Part shown: positions 15,704-23,939 of the stretch, piece after piece
How the letters are laid out: every line of letters starts with the position of its first letter
How positions within the stretch are numbered: position 1 is the stretch's first letter
Origin: Aliidongia sp035943795
Lineage (GTDB): Bacteria; Pseudomonadota; Alphaproteobacteria; ATCC43930; CGMCC-115725
Reading direction: 5' to 3'
Length of the DNA stretch: 64,000 nt
Assembly: GCF_035943795.1 (NCBI RefSeq)
Contig: NZ_DASZBY010000083.1
Coordinates: 1 to 64,000 of the forward strand
Made by a program: the position numbers and the translations under genes
The notes under the pieces: model-generated
The model's database searches: none
Seen by the model: the letters and a program-made list of their open reading frames with translations, nothing else
What the model was told of the DNA's origin: nothing

Positions 15704-16681
15704 ATGACCGGGTTTTCCAATCTCCTTCGCCGAACCCTTGCCGCCACAGCCATGCTGGCCGCCTGTGCCGGCGCCGCGAAGGCCGAGCCGCTCGACGTGC
15801 GGCTGGACTACGCCTATTACAATCCGGTCAGCCTGGTGCTGAAGGACAGGCATTGGGTCGAGGATGCCCTCGGCCCCGACGTGCATGTGACCTGGATCCT
15901 GAGCGCCGGCAGCAACAAGGCGCTGGAATTCCTCAACGCCCAGAGCCTGGACTTCGGCTCGACCGCCGGCTCCGCCGCCCTGCTCGGCCGGGCGAACGGC
16001 AATCCGATCAAGGCGATCTACGTCTATTCCAAGCCCGAATGGACGGCGCTGGTCACGAGCGCCACGTCGCCGATCCAGACGGTGGCCGATCTCAAGGGCA
16101 AGCGCATCGCGGTCACCCGGGGCACCGACCCGCATATCTTCCTGCTGCGCGCGCTCGCCGGTGCTGGCCTCACCGAGCATGACGTCAAGATCATCCCGCT
16201 GCAGCATGCCGACGGGCGCCTGGCGCTCGACCGCGGCGATGTCGACGCCTGGTCCGGCCTCGACCCGTTCATGGCCCAGGCCGAGCTGGAGACCCACGAT
16301 CGCCTGTTCTTCCGCAATGCCGATCTCAACACCTACGGCATCCTGAACGTCCGCGAGGCATTCCTGGCGGCTCACCCGGACGTGGTCGAGAAGGTGCTGG
16401 CCGCCTATGAGCGCGGCCGGCATTGGTCGCTCGAGCACAAGGCGGAACTGGCGCAGACGTTGGCGACAGCCTCCAAGCTATCGCCCGAGGTCGCGGCCCG
16501 GCAGCTGGAGCGCACCGACCTCAGCTCGCCCGTCCTGGGTGACGGTCCGCGCCAATCGATCGCAGCGGCGGCCGGCGTGCTGAAGTCGAGCGGCGTGGTC
16601 GATGCCTCGGTCGACCTCGACCAGGTGCTGGCGCAATTGTTCGAGCCGCGCTTCACGCAGAAATTCGCGAGTACGAAATGA
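15704..16681 (+). CDS. ABC transporter substrate-binding protein, aliphatic sulfonate (SsuA) type
   Basis: A 325-residue periplasmic protein with a signal peptide (RRTLAATAMLAACAGAAKA, cleavage after AKA at about residue 27). It has the NMT1/SsuA-like fold: LDYAYYNPVSLVLKD near the start, SAGSNKALEFLNAQSLDFG, and DLKGKRIAVTRGTDPH. Such proteins bind alkanesulfonates, taurine or related organosulfur compounds. It is the first gene behind a SAM-II riboswitch, which supports a sulfur or methionine-precursor substrate. It overlaps the permease gene by 4 bp. Confidence 0.88.
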   Translation: MTGFSNLLRRTLAATAMLAACAGAAKAEPLDVRLDYAYYNPVSLVLKDRHWVEDALGPDVHVTWILSAGSNKALEFLNAQSLDFGSTAGSAALLGRANGNPIKAIYVYSKPEWTALVTSATSPIQTVADLKGKRIAVTRGTDPHIFLLRALAGAGLTEHDVKIIPLQHADGRLALDRGDVDAWSGLDPFMAQAELETHDRLFFRNADLNTYGILNVREAFLAAHPDVVEKVLAAYERGRHWSLEHKAELAQTLATASKLSPEVAARQLERTDLSSPVLGDGPRQSIAAAAGVLKSSGVVDASVDLDQVLAQLFEPRFTQKFASTK

Positions 16682-17493
16682 CCGATCTCGCCTATCTGCC
16701 GGGGATCGGCGGGGTCGCGCGGAAGCCCGGCGTGCTGCCGCCGAGCCTCGCGGGCTGGATCCTGCCGCTGGTGCTGGTCGGCGTCTGGGAAGCGGCCGCG
16801 CGCGCCGGGGTGGTCGCCCCCAACCATCTCCCGGCGCCGAGCATCGTCGCCGTCACGATCCTGCATCTGGCCCAGAGTGGCGATCTGGCCAGTCATCTCA
16901 CGGCGACGATCGGCCGGTTGGGCGTGGGCTTCCTGCTGGGATCCCTGGCCGGAACGATCGCCGGGGCCCTGACCGGCGCCTCCCGCCCGATCCGGCTGCT
17001 GGTCGACCCCCTCGTCCAGGGGCTGCGCAGCGTGCCCTCGATCGCCTGGGTCCCGCTGTTCATCCTGTGGCTCGGCATCTTCGAGGCGTCCAAGGTGGCA
17101 TTGATCGCGGTCGGCGTATTCTTCCCGGTCTATCTCAACCTGATGAGCGGCATCGCCGGCGTCGATCGCAAGCTGATCGAGGTCGGGCGCGCCCATCGTC
17201 TGTCGCCGTTCGAACTGATCCGGCGCGTGTTGCTGCCGGCCGCGCTCCCCGCCTACATCGTGGGCCTGCGTGGCGGCCTCGGGCTCGGCTGGATGTTCGT
17301 GGCCGCGGCCGAGTTGATGGGCGCCAGCGAAGGGTTGGGATTCCTGTTGGTCGACGGCCAGCAGACCGGCCGGCCGGCGGTCGTGATCGCCGCCATCCTG
17401 CTCTTCGCCCTGCTGGGCAAGCTCAGCGATCTCGTTCTGGCCCGCGTCGGGCGCGGGCTTACGGCCTGGCAGGATACGGAGGCCGGCCGATGA
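16678..17493 (+). CDS. ABC transporter permease, SsuC/TauC type
   Basis: A 271-residue inner-membrane permease with about six hydrophobic segments. The EAA loop is visible as EVGRAHRLSPFELIRRVLLPAALPAYIVGLRGG split around the conserved Gly. The LVDPLVQGLRSVPSIAWVPLFILWLG region is characteristic of the nitrate/sulfonate/taurine permease family. The ATG overlaps the upstream stop (ATGA), and the gene overlaps the ATPase gene likewise, so all three are translationally coupled. Confidence 0.9.
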   Translation: MTDLAYLPGIGGVARKPGVLPPSLAGWILPLVLVGVWEAAARAGVVAPNHLPAPSIVAVTILHLAQSGDLASHLTATIGRLGVGFLLGSLAGTIAGALTGASRPIRLLVDPLVQGLRSVPSIAWVPLFILWLGIFEASKVALIAVGVFFPVYLNLMSGIAGVDRKLIEVGRAHRLSPFELIRRVLLPAALPAYIVGLRGGLGLGWMFVAAAELMGASEGLGFLLVDGQQTGRPAVVIAAILLFALLGKLSDLVLARVGRGLTAWQDTEAGR

Positions 17494-18269
17494 GCGCGCT
17501 GCTGGAAATTCGCGGCCTTGCCAAGCGCTTCGACGGTCGCCTCGTACTGGGTCCCTTGCATTTTGCCTTCGAAGCCGGCGAGACCGTCGCCGTGATCGGC
17601 CGCAGCGGCTGCGGCAAGAGCACGCTGCTGCGCCTGATCGCGGGGCTGGACGCGCCTAGCGCCGGCACCGCGACCCTGGCCGGACAGCCGATCCGGCCGG
17701 AGGACGTGGCGATCGTGTTCCAGGAGCCGCGGCTGATGCCCTGGCTGTCGGTCGCGGGCAATGTCGGCTTCGGGCTCGGCCACTTGCCGAAGGTCGCCCG
17801 GGCGGAAGCGGTCGCCGAGGCGCTCGACGTGGTGGGCCTCGGCGAGGCCGCGACGAAATTGCCCAAGCAACTGTCGGGAGGCATGGCGCAGCGTACCGCG
17901 CTCGCCCGCGCCCTGGTCGTGCGGCCGCAACTATTGCTGCTGGACGAGCCGTTCAGTGCGCTCGACCCCTTGACCCGGGCCGGTCTGCAGAACCATCTGA
18001 GCGAGGTCCGCGACCATTACGGGCCGACCGTCTTGCTGATCACCCACGATATGGACGAAGCGCTGGTGCTGGCCGACCGGATCATCGTGCTCGATGGCCC
18101 GCCGGGCCGGATCGTCGCCGAATTCGCGCCCCGGCTGCCTGCCGGCATCAAGCGCACCGCGCCGGCCTTCCAGCGCTGGAAGGACCGCCTGATCGACGTG
18201 CTCGGCCCGAGCGCCGCCCCTGCCACCGGCACGATCACCAAACTCGAGGAACACCGCCATGCAGTCTGA
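17490..18269 (+). CDS. ABC transporter ATP-binding protein, SsuB type
   Basis: A 259-residue ATPase. Walker A is GRSGCGKST, the Q-loop lies in IVFQEPRLMPWLSV, the signature is LSGGMAQRTALARAL, Walker B is LLLLDEPFSALDP and the switch His is in LITHDMDEAL. The QEPRLMPW Q-loop is typical of SsuB/TauB-like subunits. It energises uptake through the permease encoded immediately upstream. The gene overlaps the permease by 4 bp and the OsmC gene by 11 bp. Confidence 0.92.
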   Translation: MSALLEIRGLAKRFDGRLVLGPLHFAFEAGETVAVIGRSGCGKSTLLRLIAGLDAPSAGTATLAGQPIRPEDVAIVFQEPRLMPWLSVAGNVGFGLGHLPKVARAEAVAEALDVVGLGEAATKLPKQLSGGMAQRTALARALVVRPQLLLLDEPFSALDPLTRAGLQNHLSEVRDHYGPTVLLITHDMDEALVLADRIIVLDGPPGRIVAEFAPRLPAGIKRTAPAFQRWKDRLIDVLGPSAAPATGTITKLEEHRHAV

Positions 18270-18807
18270 CACCCTCCGCGCGCTCCAGGCCCCCCTGAAG
18301 GCGCAATACAAGGAAGACGCGGCGGCGGCCCTGGTGACGTTGAAGGCGTCGGGCGACCTCGATGGCCCGGGCCTGACCTGTAAGATCGACACCGGCCGCG
18401 CACTGGTCGAGGCCGGGCTGCATCCGGCGACCGGCGGCGACGGGCTGTCGGCCTGTTCCGGCGACATGCTGCTGGAGGCGCTGGTCGCCTGTGCCGGCGT
18501 CACCTTGCGCGCGGTCGCGACGGCACTCGACATCACGCTGCGCGGCGGCACGGTCCGGGCGGAGGGCGATCTCGATTTCCGCGGCACGCTTGGCGTCGAC
18601 AAGACGGCGCCCGTGGGCTTCGCGGCGATCCGGCTGGCATTCGACCTCGAAACCGACGCGTCGGCCGAAGAATTGAAGACTCTGCTGAAACTGACCGAGC
18701 GCTATTGCGTTATCTACCAAACGCTGACGGCACCGCCGCCGATCGCGGTGTCGCTCGACGCGGCCATTTCCAAGACCGAGGGGGAACCAGCCTATGCGTC
18801 CTTATGA
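18259..18807 (+). CDS. OsmC family protein
   Basis: A 182-residue OsmC/Ohr-fold protein. Redox cysteines are in SACSGDMLLEALVACAG (residues ~60-75) and ERYCVIYQTL (~150), as in thiol-dependent hydroperoxide reductases. It sits inside the riboswitch-controlled operon and overlaps the ATPase gene, so its role is tied to sulfur-compound import, perhaps handling reactive sulfur or peroxide generated during desulfonation. That link is inferred from position. Paralogues next to sulfonate transporters are known but not well characterised. Confidence 0.87.
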   Translation: MQSDTLRALQAPLKAQYKEDAAAALVTLKASGDLDGPGLTCKIDTGRALVEAGLHPATGGDGLSACSGDMLLEALVACAGVTLRAVATALDITLRGGTVRAEGDLDFRGTLGVDKTAPVGFAAIRLAFDLETDASAEELKTLLKLTERYCVIYQTLTAPPPIAVSLDAAISKTEGEPAYASL

Positions 18808-19090
18808 ACGCGCCGGCATCGAGCCCGATTTGCACGAGCTGCTGAGCGATCCGGTGCTGCACGCCGTCATGGACCGCGATGGCGTTAGCGCCGAGATGCT
18901 GCGCGCCGTCGTTCGCATCGCCCAGGTGCGCCTGGGTCTGGCTGTCGCCTGCGAACTGGTGTCGGACGAGGCTCCGGTGGTGGAGGGATGGCGAATGCCG
19001 GCCATCTCCGGCGGGCGCGACGGCGCCGGCCATTGGGCGGGTGCCGGGCGATGTCGCACCAGCGGGCCGCTCCGCCTGAAATGCGCATAA
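18794..19090 (+). CDS. small unrecognised protein, last gene of the SAM-II operon
   Basis: A 98-residue protein beginning MRPYERAGIEPDLHELLSDP and overlapping the osmC 3' end by 14 bp. Residues 1-55 look like a compact helical domain (DPVLHAVMDRDGVSAEMLRAVVRIAQVRLG). The last ~30 residues are Gly/Arg-rich and low-complexity, so the true protein may be shorter or the frame may have slipped near residue 60. The GGGGGAACC region gives a ribosome site. Function unknown. Operon position suggests a cofactor or assembly role in organosulfur use. Confidence 0.65.
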   Translation: MRPYERAGIEPDLHELLSDPVLHAVMDRDGVSAEMLRAVVRIAQVRLGLAVACELVSDEAPVVEGWRMPAISGGRDGAGHWAGAGRCRTSGPLRLKCA

Positions 19091-19107
19091 AGATCGACTG
19101 ATCCCGG

Positions 19108-19145
19108 ACCGGCGCACGGGCGAACCCAGGGCGCCGGTTTTCGTT
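19108..19145 (+). terminator. intrinsic terminator of the sulfonate ABC-osmC operon
   Basis: ACCGGCGC (19108-19115) and GCGCCGGT (19131-19138) form a perfect 8-bp stem with a 15-nt loop, followed by TTTTCGTT. It is placed between the operon's last stop codon and the convergent cytochrome b561 gene. Confidence 0.7.
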
Positions 19146-19704
19146 AGCGGCCGGCGCCGCCGCCGACCATGGCGAGCAGCACCCGGTCGCGGCGCACGAA
19201 GTGATGATAGAGCGCCGCTGCCGCATGAATGGCGATCAGCACCAGCAGCGCCCAGGCGATCGTGCCGTGCAGACCGGCGAGCGTCCGGCTCAGTTGCTTG
19301 TCGGGACCGATCAGCCAGGGCAATTGTCCCAGGAAATAGAAATTGATCGGCTTGGTCGCCGCACTCGACCACAGCCAGCCGACGAGAGGCTGGGCAAGCA
19401 GCAAACCGTAGAGCGCGTATTGGGCGGCACGTGCTGCCAACTTCTGCCAGGCCGGAAGATCCGCCGGCATCGGCGGCACGCCGGCCGCGAAACGCCAGAT
19501 CAGCCGCAGCACCGTCAACGCCAGAACGGTGATGCCGAAGGATTTGTGCAGTTGAAGCGTCGGCGGCCGCATTTCCTGGGGCAGATCGTCCAGGAACCAT
19601 CCGATCAGGAACAGGCCCACGAAGAGCACCAAGGTCAGCCAGTGCACCGCTCGGCTGAAGGCGCTATAGGAAGCGTGCAATTCGGTCCTCATGCTCATCG
19701 TCAT
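19144..19704 (-). CDS. cytochrome b561-type protein
   Basis: A 186-residue four-helix membrane cytochrome b of the CybB/YceJ family. Candidate haem-ligand histidines are in FSRAVHWLTLVLF (helix 1), PPTLQLHKSFGI (helix 2), LAGLHGTIAWALL and AIHAAAALYHHFV (helices 3-4). It probably passes electrons between quinol and a periplasmic acceptor; CybB itself is a superoxide:ubiquinone oxidoreductase. It is a single gene, convergent with the sulfur operon. An alternative start is the second Met (MSMRTELH). Confidence 0.9.
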   Translation of the reverse strand: MTMSMRTELHASYSAFSRAVHWLTLVLFVGLFLIGWFLDDLPQEMRPPTLQLHKSFGITVLALTVLRLIWRFAAGVPPMPADLPAWQKLAARAAQYALYGLLLAQPLVGWLWSSAATKPINFYFLGQLPWLIGPDKQLSRTLAGLHGTIAWALLVLIAIHAAAALYHHFVRRDRVLLAMVGGGAGR

Positions 19705-19817
19705 CCATTTCCGCCCTGGCCAACCATCGCTATCTACCCGAGGAATTCGGTCGTTTTAATGAGAACCCATCGCTTGAAATCTTTCGATACCAAATTTCCC
19801 TCGGCCGACCGCGCCCC

Positions 19818-20957
19818 ATGATCGCAACCATCGTCGGCGCCGCGAGCGCGCTTGCCTGGCTCTACCTGCTGCTGGCCCGTGGCGGGTTCTGGCGGGTGGC
19901 CGAGGCGCCGGCGCCGACCGGTCCTCTCGCGAACGCGCGCGTGACCGTAGTGATCCCGGCACGCAACGAGGCCGAAGGCATCGCCACTGCCGTCACCTCG
20001 CTGCTGACCCAGGATCATCCAGGGCCGCTCACGATCGTGCTGGTCGACGATCATTCGACCGACGGGACCGCCGATCTGGCGCGGGCTGCGGCCAACGCGC
20101 TCGACGCCGCGGACCGGCTCGATATCATCCCGGCCCGCGATCTGCCGCCGGGCTGGACCGGCAAGCTGTGGGCGGTGAGCGAGGGGCTGGACCGGGCGCG
20201 TGCAACGGCAGCCGATTTCTTCCTGCTGACCGATGCCGACATCACCCATGCCCCCGAGAATGTCTCGACCCTGGTGCGCCGGGCGCTGGCCGAGGATCTC
20301 GACCTCACGTCGCTGATGGTCCGATTGTCGACCGAGACTCTGCCGGAGAAGGCGCTTATTCCCGCCTTCGTCTTTTTCTTCTTCATGCTCTACCCGCCGC
20401 GCTGGGCCGCCGACCCGGGTTCCCGGATGGCGGCGGCAGCCGGCGGCTGTATGCTGGTGCGGCCGGCGGCGCTGGAAAAAATCGGCGGCATCGCATCGAT
20501 TCGCGGCGCGCTGATCGACGATTGTTCGCTCGCGGCCGCGATCAAGCGCGCCGGAGGCCGCATCCGGCTCGACCCGTCGCGCACGACAAGGTCGAGCCGC
20601 GTCTATGGCTCGGCCGGCGAGATCTGGTCGATGATCGCGCGCACCGCCTTCACCCAGTTGCACTACTCGACGCTGCTGCTGGTCGGCACGGTACTGGGGC
20701 TGGCCGTGACTTATCTGGCGCCGCCGCTGCTGACGATTTTCGCCTATGGGCCGGCGCAATGGCTCGGCCTCGCCACCTGGCTCGCCATGGCCGCCTGCTT
20801 TCTGCCGACGGTCCGGCTCTATGACCGGCACCCCGCCTGGGCACTCGCCCTGCCCGCCATCGCCGCGTTCTATTCGACCGCCACGATCGGCAGCGCCGTC
20901 AACTACTGGCGCGGCAAGGGCGGCCAATGGAAGGGCCGGTCGCAGGCGATCCGTTAG
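19818..20957 (+). CDS. hpnB: glycosyltransferase family 2, hopanoid-associated HpnB type
   Basis: A 379-residue membrane glycosyltransferase. An N-terminal helix precedes a GT-A domain with VTVVIPARNEAEGI, the nucleotide-binding VDDHSTDGT, and TDADITHAP (DxD). The HpnB hallmark PPGWTGKLWAVSEG and LYPPRWAADPGSRMAAAAGG follow, and several C-terminal membrane segments end the protein. HpnB is found in hopanoid loci but its acceptor is unproven. No other hopanoid gene (shc, hpnCDE) is in the window, so it is isolated here. Confidence 0.82.
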   Translation: MIATIVGAASALAWLYLLLARGGFWRVAEAPAPTGPLANARVTVVIPARNEAEGIATAVTSLLTQDHPGPLTIVLVDDHSTDGTADLARAAANALDAADRLDIIPARDLPPGWTGKLWAVSEGLDRARATAADFFLLTDADITHAPENVSTLVRRALAEDLDLTSLMVRLSTETLPEKALIPAFVFFFFMLYPPRWAADPGSRMAAAAGGCMLVRPAALEKIGGIASIRGALIDDCSLAAAIKRAGGRIRLDPSRTTRSSRVYGSAGEIWSMIARTAFTQLHYSTLLLVGTVLGLAVTYLAPPLLTIFAYGPAQWLGLATWLAMAACFLPTVRLYDRHPAWALALPAIAAFYSTATIGSAVNYWRGKGGQWKGRSQAIR

Positions 20958-20975
20958 GATCGCCGGGAACACAGC

Positions 20976-21719
20976 CTAAAGCCCGCGGATCAACAGATCG
21001 GCGCCCAAGGCCAGCAGGCCCACGAAGAAGCAGGTACGGAACAGAGCCGGCCGTACGCGCACGCGGACCCACTGGCCGATACCCATGCCGGCCAGCGCCG
21101 GAATGACCGTGAGACCCGAGTGCCACGCGGTCGCGGCGTCGAACGCGCCGTCATGGGCGAGACCGGCGGCGAGCGCGAGGGTCGAGACCGTGAAGGACAG
21201 GCCCAACGCCTGGATCAGGTCCTCGCGTTCGAAGTCCAGCGCCTGGATGAACGGCACCGCCGGCAGCACGAAAACGCCGGTCGCGGCAGTCACCAGCCCC
21301 GTCACGCCCCCGATGATCGGCGACAGCGGCCGTTCCCAGCGCGGCGGAACCTTCAACTGCAGGCGGCTGAGGCCCAGGATCGCATAGACTATCAAGGCCG
21401 CGCCCAACGCCGCCGTGGCGCGCCCGGCCGAGCCGTCGGTCAGCAGCCCCGCCCCGCACCAGGTCCCGACGCAGATCATCAGCAGCATCGGCCACAGCCG
21501 TCGCACCAACGGACCGAAGCGCGGGCCGGCGAACAACTGCCACAGGTTGGTCACCATCGACGGCACGACCAGCAGGGCGGCCGCCTGCGCCGGCAGCATG
21601 ACCAGCCCCAGCAGGCCGACCGCGACGGTCGGCAGGCCGAGCCCGATCACGCCCTTGACGAAGCCGGCAAGGAGGAAGGTCAGGGTGATGAGGATGAGGG
21701 AAAACCAGGGATCGGCCAT
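20976..21719 (-). CDS. sulfite exporter TauE/SafE family protein
   Basis: A 247-residue polytopic membrane protein with about eight hydrophobic segments and the family pattern FVKGVIGLGLPTV near the N-terminus and IIGGVTGLVTAATGVFVLP after the middle. Members export sulfite, sulfoacetate or other organosulfur anions, or are of unknown specificity. It is divergent from a LysR regulator, which is a likely partner. The sulfonate transporter operon 2 kb away adds to a sulfur theme, but no direct link is shown. Confidence 0.87.
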   Translation of the reverse strand: MADPWFSLILITLTFLLAGFVKGVIGLGLPTVAVGLLGLVMLPAQAAALLVVPSMVTNLWQLFAGPRFGPLVRRLWPMLLMICVGTWCGAGLLTDGSAGRATAALGAALIVYAILGLSRLQLKVPPRWERPLSPIIGGVTGLVTAATGVFVLPAVPFIQALDFEREDLIQALGLSFTVSTLALAAGLAHDGAFDAATAWHSGLTVIPALAGMGIGQWVRVRVRPALFRTCFFVGLLALGADLLIRGL

Positions 21720-21818
21720 GGCCGAAGATTGCGCGCCGCCCCGTTCGCGGACAATGTGGAAGTTCCTGATCCAGCCTTCGTCATTACCGAAGGCAGATTA
21801 CACCCCGCTGAGGCCGCA

Positions 21819-22712
21819 ATGCCGTTCGACCTGACCGACCTGCGCCTGTTCCTGCATATCGTCGAGGCGGCGAGCATCACCAGGGGCGCCGTTGTAGCGA
21901 ACCTGGCGCTTGCCTCCGCCAGCGAGCGGATCCGCGACCTCGAAGCCCGGCTCGGCACCCGCCTGTTCGACCGTGGCCGCCGCGGCGTCACGCCGACCCC
22001 GGCCGGCCAGGCCTTCGCCCATCACGCACGCCTGATGCTGCAGCAGATGGAACGGATGCGCGGCGAATTGGCCGACTATGCCCACGGGCTCAAGGGCCAT
22101 GTCCGCCTGTTGGCCAACACCGCCGCCCTCACCGAATTCCTGCCCGAAGCACTGGCGGGCTTCCTCGCCGACCATCCGAACATCGATATCGATCTGGAAG
22201 AGCGGCCGAGCCATCAGATCGTCCAGGGTGTCGTGGAGGGCACGGCCGACCTGGGCATCGTCGCCGACATCGTCGATACCGGTTCGCTCGAGACCCACCC
22301 GATCGCGGTCGATCGGCTGGTCCTGGTCGTCCAGCACGGCCACCCGCTCGCCGGCAAGCGCAGCATTGCGTTTCGCGACGCGCTCGACCTCGAATTCGTC
22401 GGCCTTGATCTCGGCAGCGCGCTGCAGCAGCATCTGGCGCGACAGGCCGCCCGGATCGGCCGGCCGCTGCAATTGCGCGTCCGGGTCGCTGGGTTCGAAG
22501 CAATCTGCCGCATGGTCGAGGCCGGCGTCGGCTGCGGGATCCTGTCGGAGAGCGCTGCCCGCCGCTATCGCCGGTCGATGGCGATCCGGGTCGTCCCGCT
22601 CACCGACCGCTGGGCGACCCGGACCCTCATGCTGTGCCAGCGGCGCGAAGCCGATCTGCCGGCCCATGCGCAGCAGCTCGCGGCCCATCTGAAGGCACGC
22701 CAGATCGTTTAG
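21819..22712 (+). CDS. LysR family transcriptional regulator (divergent to tauE-like)
   Basis: A 297-residue LTTR. The HTH is in residues 1-60 (FLHIVEAASITRGAVVANLALASASERIRDLE), with LGTRLFDRGRRGVTPTPAGQ following. The effector-binding domain continues to the C-terminus (VEAGVGCGILSESAARR). The start is placed at MPFDLTDLRLF (21819). It is divergent from the TauE/SafE gene with a ~100-bp shared control region, so regulation of that exporter is likely. Its 3' end overlaps the convergent small gene by 4 bp. Confidence 0.9.
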   Translation: MPFDLTDLRLFLHIVEAASITRGAVVANLALASASERIRDLEARLGTRLFDRGRRGVTPTPAGQAFAHHARLMLQQMERMRGELADYAHGLKGHVRLLANTAALTEFLPEALAGFLADHPNIDIDLEERPSHQIVQGVVEGTADLGIVADIVDTGSLETHPIAVDRLVLVVQHGHPLAGKRSIAFRDALDLEFVGLDLGSALQQHLARQAARIGRPLQLRVRVAGFEAICRMVEAGVGCGILSESAARRYRRSMAIRVVPLTDRWATRTLMLCQRREADLPAHAQQLAAHLKARQIV

Positions 22713-23050
22713 AACTGCGCGGCACCAACCGTGTCGATCCGGCGGGCCGATCCGGTCGCCACCGGCACCGCCGTGATCGGGGTCGCAGTAGCTGGCGGCA
22801 TGGCAGCCTCCGCCGCCGGGTTGCGGTGGCAGGTCAAAGTCCAGACGTCGGTCGATTCGCCGTTCTGGACGATACGGCCGCCGAACTCGAAGGTCGTCGT
22901 GGCACAGCCGGGAGATGGAGCCGCGTCCGTTGCCACAGGCTCGGGTTCGGCCGCGAGGGCCGCGACACCGACCAGCACGAGGCCCAGCATCAGAATCATC
23001 TTGAAGAGGGTGCGCGGCGTGCTGCCGCGCCTGTCGAGGGTGTGAACCAT
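22709..23050 (-). CDS. small exported hypothetical protein
   Basis: About 113 residues with an N-terminal signal-like stretch (FKMILMLGLVLVGVAALAA, cleavage near AAEPEP). The short mature part holds two cysteines (GCATTTFEFG and TLTCHRNP) that could form a disulfide in the periplasm. The C-terminal third is Pro/Ala/Thr-rich. I do not recognise a family. The start could instead be the internal MILML methionine. It is convergent with the LysR gene. Confidence 0.6.
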   Translation of the reverse strand: MVHTLDRRGSTPRTLFKMILMLGLVLVGVAALAAEPEPVATDAAPSPGCATTTFEFGGRIVQNGESTDVWTLTCHRNPAAEAAMPPATATPITAVPVATGSARRIDTVGAAQF

Positions 23051-23255
23051 GGCGGAATTCCCATCTTCCATAGCGCTGGCTCGATGGAGGCAAGGCTCAG
23101 CCGTTGCCGGCCACGGCCTCGAAGCCGCGCGGATCGTTTATAGGGAGCGACTGGTGTGGAGGGCGGATCGGCCGCCTTCCTCTCGCGGGAAGGACGGCCG
23201 CCCGATTTGGACGGGTCTCGAACGGGTCGAGATATCTTGGCAGAAAGCTTGGGAC

Positions 23256-23660
23256 TTAAGCGTTCAGGTCGCGGAACTTGCGGCGAAGGTCGAATTCATC
23301 CGAGGTCACCCGGCTCTCGATATCCGACAGCCGGCGGTCGAGGCCGCGGAACCGCTTGCGCAACTCGCTCACACTCACGTTCGGCGAGATGCTGACCGTG
23401 CGCCAGAAATGCTCCTCTTTTTCCGACGCGAACAATTGCGTCGGCATCGGCTTCAACAGCAAAGCCATCAGGATGTAGACGATCGCGATCGGCAGGAAGA
23501 AACCGAACACCATGCCGAGGATGACCGCCAGGCGGACGAACTTCAATTTGATGTCGAAATAGTTGGCCAAACCCGCGCACACGCCGGCGACCTTGCCGCG
23601 TTCGGTATCGCGATACAGCCTGATCGGGTTGCGCGACCAGTGGAACTGACCGGCACTCAT
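23256..23660 (-). CDS. pspC: phage shock protein C-like (PspC domain)
   Basis: A 134-residue membrane protein. The PspC domain spans residues ~10-75 (LYRDTERGKVAGVCAGLANYFD, then two adjacent hydrophobic segments). A C-terminal coiled-coil-like region follows (SELRKRFRGLDRRLSDIESRV). With PspB it senses membrane stress and relieves PspA inhibition of PspF. It overlaps pspB by 4 bp and is the last gene of the operon. Confidence 0.93.
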   Translation of the reverse strand: MSAGQFHWSRNPIRLYRDTERGKVAGVCAGLANYFDIKLKFVRLAVILGMVFGFFLPIAIVYILMALLLKPMPTQLFASEKEEHFWRTVSISPNVSVSELRKRFRGLDRRLSDIESRVTSDEFDLRRKFRDLNA

Positions 23661-23890
23661 GGCTGCTTCCTCCAGTCGGGCGCGGTCGCGTCGAGCAACC
23701 GTTCCAGGTTTTCGATACGGGACTGCATCCTGTCGGCGATGTCGGCCATTTCGGCCAAGGTCTTCTCGCTCTCGGTCGTCAGCAATTTCGCCTGGCGCCA
23801 GCGCGAACCGTAATGCAGGAACAGCCAGATCGGGGCGACGATCACCGCGAACAGGATGCCCATGACCCCAAGAGCTTCATGAAACGCCAC
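23657..23890 (-). CDS. pspB: phage shock protein B
   Basis: A 77-residue protein of typical PspB size. It has one N-terminal membrane helix (MGILFAVIVAPIWLFLHYG) followed by a basic turn and a coiled-coil (LAEMADIADRMQSRIENLE). It forms the sensor pair with PspC. It is located between pspA and pspC in the standard order. Confidence 0.93.
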   Translation of the reverse strand: MAFHEALGVMGILFAVIVAPIWLFLHYGSRWRQAKLLTTESEKTLAEMADIADRMQSRIENLERLLDATAPDWRKQP

Positions 23891-23939
23891 GGCACTAAGT
23901 CCTTATCGTTAGGGGACCGAAGCCCTCATCGCTCGAAAT

